Under the pieces are notes generated by a model, which searched no databases, was not told the DNA's origin, and worked only from the letters and a program-made list of their open reading frames with translations. Shown in pieces: positions 8,238 through 14,011 of a DNA stretch of 14,011 bases. The stretch is from contig CAJNDS010001571.1 of assembly GCA_905221605.1 (NCBI GenBank), positions 1-14,011 of the forward strand, given 5' to 3'. Source of the DNA: Symbiodinium natans. Taxonomy: Eukaryota; Sar; Dinophyceae; Suessiales; Symbiodiniaceae. Numbering within the stretch: the stretch's first letter is position 1; every line of letters begins with the position of its first letter. Made by a program: the position numbers and the translations under genes.

Positions 8238-9267
8238 ACTGTGGAGGTCACTGGAGCTTCCCTACCTTTTCGATCAATTTTTGCTGCCCCTCATCTTGGG
8301 TTTCAGATTCTCCAGGTTTTGGTGCAAGGCCTGAAGGCAGAAGAGGAGAAAAGAAGGGTGGAAACTGCAGCTTGGAAAAGTTCAATGCTTTGAAACAAGT
8401 GTTTTTAAAAGCCTCTGACAGTGCCGCTTGGACAGAAATCAACTGCAGGACGAGACGAGTTCAACCGTGGTGTTGATTCGTTAAGGTTGCGCGCGACGCC
8501 CAAGCCAAACCACTCGAAAATTGCAAAGTGTATCACCAGAATGTGAATAAGTGCGAGCGAAGCGAGCGAAACACCAGAGTAAATTCAACAAATTTAACTG
8601 ATCAAGTGTTGATTTTGAGGGTTTTTTTCAACATTTTCGGGACTTTAGAAATTTTGAAAATTCGTTGAATGGTGCTGAATCCAGGGAAGAATTGCAACAC
8701 GCAACCAAAAACGAAAGACAAAGAATCAAGGGCACCCAGCCTAAAAAGAAAGCAGAGTTTCTTCTGCTCAATCTTCTGTCAAATTTCAGTGTGCCTTGAA
8801 TTTCTGTTTTGCCATTTTGGAAAATTAAAGACAAGAGCACGCAATCGAAGCTTTGTCAAAAAAGTCGAATGGGAATGAAAATCGAGGCTGGGCGACTCTC
8901 AAGTCGTTCTGGCCATGATGAGAGGTCAGTGTGATTGTTTTTTTTGGAATTTTTGCAAGAACTACAAAAACATTGCTTTTTCCTTGGCCCGTCTGAAAAA
9001 GAATTTTCTCTTGCTTTTGTTCAATGTTTTCTTTACGTTTTGTTGGGATGATCTCTCGGTTGCAAGCTTCAGAAAGAGAAAATTTCGAGAAAACGCTTTG
9101 AACTAAAACACAAACAGTCAGCAAGTGTTTTGGTAAGTGCCCGGCAAGCTGTCGATTGACCAGGAAGACGGTGAAAAAAATGCAATCGGAACTAAAAGAC
9201 ATTATAAGAATGTGCATTTTGTCGTTTCGGCTGTTTTTCTGAGTGTGCATGTGCAAGAGTGTTGTGG

Positions 9268-9268
<1 letters not shown>

Positions 9269-9301
<33 letters not shown>
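9269..9301 (+). repeat. GT microsatellite 1, expanded in E3
   Basis: A pure TG run of 33 bases. The same locus has about 13 bases in E1 (4194-4206) and E4 (11547-11559), and is interrupted in E2 (from 6457). Confidence 0.95.
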
Positions 9302-9304
<3 letters not shown>

Positions 9305-9350
9305 TTGTTGCAACAAAGTGGGTTGGTTTGCGGGTGCATGTTTTTTTTTT

Positions 9351-9622
9351 CTGTGCTTCATTTTTTGGTGCTGTTGGGTTGCAGTCTCTGTGCTTAAATT
9401 TTTCCGTTGCTGTTGGGTTGCTGTGAGGTGCTGCCTTCATTTTGGTCGCTGTGTTGGTGCCTTTCTAGCCTTCACTTTTTGGTTGTGTTTTGCATTTTCT
9501 GTGTCTTCATTTTTGGTTGCTGTGTGGTGCCTTTTCTGCACCTTCTTTTGGTCGCTGTGTGGTGCCTTTCTGTGCCTTCATTTTTGGTCGCTGTGTGTGC
9601 CGTTTCTGTGCCTTTTGGCTTC
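9351..9622 (-). repeat. 36-bp GT-rich minisatellite in E3
   Basis: Same unit and order as in E1. The last repeats read TTGGTCGCTGTGTG, as in E4, and TGTG is missing from one CTGTGCC at about 9466. Confidence 0.8.
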
Positions 9623-9718
9623 AGTGTGCAAGAAAAGTGTCAGTGTGGGCAAAGGGTGGTCAGGCATGGAGTCGCAGAAGTGACACCAAAAAAAAAACAG
9701 TGACCTTGCAGTGGTGTC

Positions 9719-9737
9719 TGTGTGTGTGTGTGTGTGT
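9719..9737 (+). repeat. GT microsatellite 2 in E3
   Basis: TG run of 19 bases. Confidence 0.9.
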
Positions 9738-9996
9738 TTACATCGTTTTCTCGAATGGGTGTGTGGTGTTGTGGTTTCGGCGTTTTGGCAGAGAGTCGTG
9801 TGTGTCATGAAGTGTGTCATTATGAGGTGCAAAGTGGCTTCAGTGGGTGGTGTGCGTTTGCGTGTCTGTCGGCTGGGTTCTGCTGGCTGTTCAAGTGTGG
9901 AAGTGTGCGGGTGGTGAAAGGTGTGTGGTTTTGGAGACACAAAAAGAGGGCAAGGAATCAACTCCAAAAGGTAGGCAAGCCGAAGTGACCTCCACA

Positions 9997-10098
9997 GTGC
10001 GAGAAAGATCGCACGGGAACAATGCAAGACTGTTGTCTTGAATGCCAGCTAAAGACAAGTTTAGCAAGATAAGAACACGCGTATCAACCGCGTTTTTT
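9997..10098 (+). other. Four-hairpin module with T-run (candidate structured RNA or DNA signal)
   Basis: Four perfect short inverted repeats follow each other in about 100 bp: GTGCGA/TCGCAC with loop GAAAGA (9997-10014), CAAGAC/GTCTTG with loop TGTT (10025-10040), GCTAAA/TTTAGC with loop GACAAG (10048-10065), and ACGCG/CGCGT with loop TATCAAC (10077-10093). Six T follow (10093-10098). The same module starts at 2646, 4884, 7730, 12262 and 12773, and in damaged form at 7186. A T-run after a stem would suit RNA polymerase III termination, but no A/B box or other promoter was recognised and no known RNA family matched by eye. Transcription is unproven. Confidence 0.4.
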
Positions 10099-10503
10099 GT
10101 TTTCTTGAGTGTTGATGCAAACAGTATCGAATAGAAAAAATCTTGTTTGTCTGTGAGTTGATTTTCAATTATTATTGAACTCAAATGGGTTCCAAAAGCA
10201 GCTCAATTCTGGGCACCGAAAACGGGCCCTAGATTTTGGATTTCCTGTGTGAACATACAAGGCCACCCAGGTTGGAGCCTCAAATTGGAACCCAAGTTTA
10301 GGAGCCATTTTTGGGCCCAGTTGTGGCGTTTTTTTCACACACGGGAAGCCAGATCTGGCTTTCACAGCTCCTCGTTGCGAGTAAAACAAATAAGCCTCTT
10401 AGTCGGTTCCAGTCTAAGTCCTGTGTCAGTCTTCCCCCAAAATTAGAACAGCAGGCAGCAAGGCGGCAAAGTGTGAACTTGTTTGGAACCGGAACTTTCT
10501 CTA
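9999..10503 (+). repeat. S3: ~505-bp satellite unit, reference copy
   Basis: 505 bp between E3 and E4. It holds the four-hairpin module (9997-10093), a T-run (10093-10098), a fifth hairpin TTCAAT-TATT-ATTGAA (10164-10179), two GGGCCC sites and the 16-bp palindrome (10346-10361). Confidence 0.9.
10346..10361. other. 16-bp perfect palindrome in S
   Basis: AAGCCAGATCTGGCTT is fully self-complementary. It occurs intact in six S units (2995, 5232, 7562, 8080, 10346, 12612) and with one change in the seventh (13122). It survives in the otherwise noisy S2a. Function unknown; it could be a protein-binding dyad or simply part of the consensus. Confidence 0.7.
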
Positions 10504-11561
10504 ACTGTGGAGGTCACTGGAGCTTTCCTACCTTTTCGATCAACTTTGCTGCCCCTCATCTTGGGTTTCAGATTCTCCAGGTTTTGGTGCAAGGCCTGAA
10601 GGCAGAAGAGGAGAAAAGAAGGGTGCAGAGTCAACATCGGTGGAAACAGCTTGGAAAAGTTCAATGCTTTGAAACAAGTGTTTTTAAAAGCCTCTGACAG
10701 TGCCGTTTGGACAGAAATCAACTGCGGGACGAGACGAGTTCAACCCTGGTGTTGATTCGTTAAGGTTGCGCGCGACGCCCAAGCCAAACCACCTGAAAAT
10801 TGCAAAGTGTATTTCCAGAATGTGAATAAGTGCGAGCGAAGCGAGCGAAACACCAGAGTAAATTCAACAAATTTGACTGATCAAGTGTTGATTTTAAGGG
10901 TTTTTTCAACATTTTCGGAACTTCAGAAATTTTGAAAATTCGTTGAATGGTGCTGAATCCAGGGAAGAATTGCAACACGCAACCAAAAACGAAAGACAAA
11001 GAATTAAGGGCACCCAGCCTAAAAAGAAAGCAGAGTTTCTTCTGCTCAATCTTCTGTCAAATTTCAGTGTGCCTTGAATTTCTGTTTGGCCATTTTGGAA
11101 AATTAAAGACAAGAGCACGCAATCGAAGCTTTGTCAAAAAAGTCGAATGGGAATGAAAATCGAGGCTGGGCGACTCTCAAGTCGTTCTGGCCATGATGAG
11201 AGGTCAGTGTGATTGTTTTTTTTTGGAATTTTTGCAAGAACTACAAAAACATTGCTTTTTCCTTGGCCCGTCTGAAAAGAATTTTCTCTTGCTTTTGTTC
11301 AATGTTTTCTTTACGTTTTGTTGGGATGATCTCTCGGTTGCAAGCTTCAGAAAGAGAAAATTTCGAGAAAACGCTTTGAACTAAAACACAAACAGTCAGC
11401 AAGTGTTTTGGTAAGTGCCCGGCAAGCTGTCGATTGACCAGGAAGACGGTGAAAAAAATGCAATCGGAACTAAAAGACATTATAAGAATGTGCATTTTGT
11501 CGTTTCGGCTGTTTTTCTGAGTGTGCATGTGCAAGAGTGTTGTGGATGTGTGTGTGTGTAA

Positions 11562-11575
11562 TTTGTTGCAACAAA
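11562..11575. other. 14-bp perfect palindrome in E
   Basis: TTTGTTGCAACAAA is fully self-complementary and lies just after GT microsatellite 1. It is also present at 4209-4222 and 9304-9317 and is broken in E2. Confidence 0.6.
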
Positions 11576-11608
11576 GTGGGTTGGTTTGCGGGTGCATGTT
11601 TTTTTTTT

Positions 11609-11880
11609 CTGTGCTTCATTTTTTGGTGCTGTTGGGTTGCAGTCTCTGTGCTTAAATTTTTCCGTTGCTGTTGGGTTGCTGTGAGGTGCTGCCTTCATTT
11701 TGGTCGCTGTGTTGGTGCCTTTCTGTGCCTTCACTTTTTGGTTGTGTTTGCATTTTCTGTGTCTTCATTTTTGGTTGCTGTGTGGTACCTTTTCTGCACC
11801 TTCTTTTTGGTCGCTGTGTGGTGCCTTTCTGTGCCTTCATTTTTGGTCGCTGTGTGTGCCGTTTCTGTGCCTTTTGGCTT
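11609..11880 (-). repeat. 36-bp GT-rich minisatellite in E4
   Basis: Reference copy of the internal minisatellite. Repeat number matches E1 and E3, so this array is more stable in copy number than the neighbouring GT runs. Confidence 0.8.
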
Positions 11881-11977
11881 CAGTGTGCAAGAAAAGTGTC
11901 AGTGTGGGCAAAGGGTGGTCAGGCATGGAGTCGCAGAAGTGACACCAAAAAAAAAACAGTGACCTTGCAGTGGTGTC

Positions 11978-12002
11978 TGTGTGTGTGTGTGTGTGTGTGT
12001 GT
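11978..12002 (+). repeat. GT microsatellite 2 in E4
   Basis: TG run of 25 bases. Confidence 0.9.
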
Positions 12003-12263
12003 TTACATCGTTTTCTCGAATGGGTGTGTGGTGTTGTGGTTTCGGCGTTTTGGCAGAGAGTCGTGTGTGTCATGAAGTGTGTCATTATGAGGTGCAAAGT
12101 GGCTTCAGTGGGTGGTGTGCGTTTGCGTGTCTGTCGGCTGGGTTCTGCTGGCTGTTCAAGTGTGGAAGTGTGCGGGTGGTGAAAGGTGTGTGGTTTTGGA
12201 GACACAAAAAGAGGGCAAGGAATCAACTCCAAAAGGTAGGCAAGCCGAAGTGACCTCCACAGT

Positions 12264-12769
12264 GCGAGAAAGATCGCACGGGAACAATGCAAGACTGTTG
12301 TCTTGAATGCCAGCTAAAGACAAGTTTAGCAAGATAAGAACACGCGTATCAACCGCGTTTTTTTGTTTTCTTGAGTGTTGATGCAAACAGTATCGAATAG
12401 AAAAAATCTTGTTTGTCTGTGAGTTGATTTTCAATTATTATTGAACTCAAATGGGTTCCAAAAGCAGCTCAATTCTGGGCACCGAAAACGGGCCCTAGAT
12501 TTTGGATTTCCTGTGTGAACATACAAGGCCACCCAGGTTGGAGCCTCAAATTGGAACCCAAGTTTAGGAGCCATTTTTGGGCCCAGTTGTGGCGTTTTTT
12601 TCACACACGGGAAGCCAGATCTGGCTTTCACAGCTCCTCGTTGCGAGTAAAACAAATAAGCCTCTCAGTCGGTTCCAGTCTAAGTCCTGTGTCAGTCTTC
12701 CCCCAAAATTAGAACAGCAGGCAGCAAGGCGGCAAAGTGTGAACTTGTTTGGAACCGGAACTTTCTCTA
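12264..12769 (+). repeat. S4a: ~505-bp satellite unit
   Basis: 506 bp after E4. It joins S4b directly through ACTGT at 12770-12774. The 16-bp palindrome is at 12612-12627. Confidence 0.9.
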
Positions 12770-12783
12770 ACTGTGCGAGAAAG
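12761..12783. other. Empty E site, ACTGT form, at the centre of a palindrome
   Basis: Same arrangement as at 7718: CTTTCTC 12761-12767, ACTGT 12770-12774, GAGAAAG 12777-12783, dyad centre at 12772. Here the retained pentamer equals the left end of E, whereas at 7727 it equals the right end. Confidence 0.7.
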
Positions 12784-13279
12784 ATCGCACGGGAACAATG
12801 CAAGACTGTTGTCTTGAATGCCAGCTAAAGACAAGTTTAGCAAGATAAGAACACGCGTATCAACCGCGTTTTTTGTTTTCTTGAGTGTTGATGCAAACAG
12901 TATCGAATAGAAAAAACCTTGTTTGTCTGTGAGTTGATTTTCAATTATTATTGAACTCAAATGGGTTCCAAAAGCAGCTCAATTCTGGGCACCGAAAACG
13001 GGCCCTAGATTTTGGATTTCCTGTGTGAACACACAAGGCCACCCAGGTTGGAGCCTCAAATTGGAACCCAAGTTTAGGAGCCATTTTTGGGCCCAGTTGT
13101 GGCGTTTTTTTCACACACGGGAAGCCAGATCTGGATTTCACAGCTCCTCGTTGCGAGTAAAACAAATAAGCCTCTCAGTCGGTTCCAGTCTAAGTCCTGT
13201 GTCAGTCTTCCCCCAAAATTAGAACAGCAGGCAGCAAGGCGGCAAAGTGTGAACTTGTTTGGAACCGGAACTTTCTCTA
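12775..13279 (+). repeat. S4b: ~505-bp satellite unit
   Basis: 505 bp before E5. The usual 16-bp palindrome at 13122-13137 has one base change (C to A at 13135) that breaks its symmetry. Confidence 0.9.
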
Positions 13280-14011
13280 ACTGTGGAGGTCACTGGAGCT
13301 TCCCTACCTTTTCGATCAACTTTGCTGCCCCTCATCTTGGTTTTCAGATTCTCCAGGTTTTGGTGCAAGGCCTGAAGGCAGAAGAGGATAAAAGAAGGGT
13401 GCAGAGTCAACATCGGTGGAAACAGCTTGGAAAAGTTCAATGCTTTGAAACAAGTGTTTTTAAAAGCCTCTGACAGTGCCGTTTGGACAGAAATCAACTG
13501 CGGGACGAGACGAGTTCAACCCTGGTGTCGATTCGTTAAGGTTGCGCGCGACGCCCAAGCCAAACCACCTGAAAATTGCAAAGTGTATTTCCAGAATGTG
13601 AATAAGTGCGAGCGAAGCGAGCGAAACACCAGAGTAAATTCAACAAATTTAACTGATCAAGTGTTGATTTTGAGGGTTTTTTCAACATTTTCGGGACTTT
13701 AGAAATTTTGAAAATTCGTTGAATGGTGCTGAATCCAGGGAAGAATTGCAACACGCAACCAAAAACGAAAGACAAAGAATCAAGGGCACCCAGCCTAAAA
13801 AGAAAGCAGAGTTTCTTCTGCTCAATCTTCTGTCAAATTTCAGTGTGCCTTGAATTTCTGTTTGGCCATTTTGGAAAATTAAAGACAAGAGCACGCAATC
13901 GAAGCTTTGTCAAAAAAGTCGAATGGGAATGGAAATCGAGGCCGGGCGACTCTCAAGTCGTTCTGGCCATGATGAGAGGTCAGTGTAATTGTTTTTTTTT
14001 GTAATTGTTTT
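13280..14011 (+). mobile_element. E5: inverted-repeat element, cut by window end
   Basis: Left inverted repeat 13280-13312 is intact. At least 732 bp is present; the right end lies outside the window. The first part carries the variants of E0/E4 (AACAGCTTGG, CTGCGGGACG, CAACCCTGG), whereas the part after about 13690 carries those of E1/E3 (ctttag, aatcaagg). It is therefore a mosaic of the two copy types. Confidence 0.6.

Larger units (their letters stand above)
8238..9998 (+). mobile_element. E3: full-length inverted-repeat element
   Basis: 1,761 bp. Ends 8238-8270 and 9966-9998: 15 bp perfect, then a further 18 bp with 5 mismatches. It shares the ctttag and aatcaagg variants with E1 and E5. 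A 17-bp deletion near 8361 lies between GGTG repeats (the segment CAGAGTCAACATCGGTG of other copies is missing). The first GT microsatellite is expanded to 33 bases here, against about 13 in E1 and E4. Flanked by S2b on the left and S3 on the right. Confidence 0.6.
10504..12263 (+). mobile_element. E4: full-length inverted-repeat element, best reference copy
   Basis: 1,760 bp with no large indel relative to the others. Left inverted repeat 10504-10536, right 12231-12263: outer 15 of 15 identical, then three mismatches, GCTT matching, one mismatch, then CCTACCTTTT matching. This gives 29 of 33 identical in inverted orientation. It carries the cttcag (10921) and aattaagg variants shared with E2. 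The second GT run is 25 bases. Ends of this length and match are typical of cut-and-paste DNA transposons and MITE-like derivatives; the superfamily cannot be named from the ends alone. Confidence 0.65.
1867..14011 (+). repeat. Composite satellite array, E (~1.75 kb) + S (~0.5 kb), higher-order
   Basis: The whole stretch is a head-to-tail array of two alternating segments. E starts at 1867, 3153, 5390, 8238, 10504 and 13280. S follows each complete-ended E, once after E0, E1 and E3 and twice after E2 and E4. Composite periods are about 2,235 (E1+S1), 2,266 (E3+S3), 2,776 (E4+S4a+S4b) and 2,848 (E2+S2a+S2b). Copies are nearly identical except for listed indels and the noisy E2/S2a region. The array continues beyond the right edge, so its size is unknown. 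Near identity argues for recent amplification or ongoing homogenisation by unequal exchange. Confidence 0.95.

Noticed and set aside
10303-10320. AGCCATTTTTGGGCCCAG in S, resembling the dinoflagellate spliced-leader core AGCCATTTTGGCTCAAG
   Set aside because: It has an extra T and several mismatches, no proper donor follows, and no snRNA-like structure follows. It does not qualify as a spliced-leader gene.
11652-11840. Minus-strand 12-residue protein repeat (MKAQKGTTQRPK-like)
   Set aside because: It follows from the 36-bp period of the minisatellite. Copies of 34-37 bp break the frame in every E unit.
10504-12263. Assigning E to a named transposon superfamily (Tc1/mariner, CACTA, hAT)
   Set aside because: There is no TA duplication on both sides, the left end starts AACTG and not CACTA/CACTG, and no 8-bp duplication is visible. 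The ends alone do not decide.
11837-12292. 151-codon minus-strand open frame with His-Thr runs, also at 9578-10027 and 4486-4914
   Set aside because: The HTHTHT stretch is only the translated GT microsatellite. The frame shifts with GT-run length and with indels in other copies, and the frame crosses the E/S boundary. No domain or start context supports a gene.
1867-14011. CRISPR array, rDNA or histone-type gene array
   Set aside because: Repeat units are far too long and lack unique spacers, and nothing resembles rRNA, 5S, tRNA or histone sequence.

Overview
This window looks like repeat-dominated nuclear DNA of a eukaryote. I recognise no gene in it. There are degenerate telomere-type repeats (CCCTAAA on one strand at 604-660, TTTAGGG-type on the other at 1067-1092), several classes of minisatellite, and a long tandem array that fills 1867 to the end. 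TTTAGGG-type telomeres occur in plants, many green algae, dinoflagellates and other protists, so the sequence does not settle the lineage. Open frames are short, carry no recognisable domain, and are broken by indels between repeat copies that are otherwise almost identical.

Layout. 1-603: flank with no recognised gene; one frame is open from the left edge to a stop at 114-116. 604-1334: a subtelomere-like block with telomere-like DNA and five ~50-bp repeats in C-strand orientation (604-895), a spacer, then telomere-like DNA and five ~50-bp repeats in the opposite orientation (1067-1334). 1335-1545: degenerate G-rich tract. 1546-1866: spacer with two short direct duplications. 1867-14011: tandem array, still running at the right edge.

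The array has two components. S is a ~505-bp satellite unit (seven copies). E is a ~1.75-kb segment (five complete-ended copies and one cut by the window) that always sits at the same point of S. E is bounded by ~33-bp terminal inverted repeats whose outer 15 bp, ACTGTGGAGGTCACT, match perfectly in four of the five complete-ended copies; E2 has one mismatch. At two places S is joined directly to S without E, leaving only ACAGT (7727-7731) or ACTGT (12770-12774). These look like empty sites. The joint lies at the exact centre of an imperfect 23-bp palindrome. The leftmost E copy begins at the first base of its inverted repeat against unrelated DNA. Together this suggests a satellite colonised by a non-autonomous inverted-repeat element, then amplified as the composite E+S (2.27 kb) and E+S+S (2.78 kb).

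The order is E0-S0, E1-S1, E2-S2a-S2b, E3-S3, E4-S4a-S4b, E5. From E1 onward single-S and double-S units alternate, giving a ~5.05-kb dimeric higher-order period. No transposase or other protein function can be assigned. E contains a 36-bp GT-rich minisatellite and two variable GT microsatellites. The start of S holds four consecutive short perfect hairpins and a T-run, the best candidate here for a structured RNA or a DNA-structure signal. Much of copy E2/S2a (about 6050-7690) is full of one-base indels and may be poorly polished sequence.
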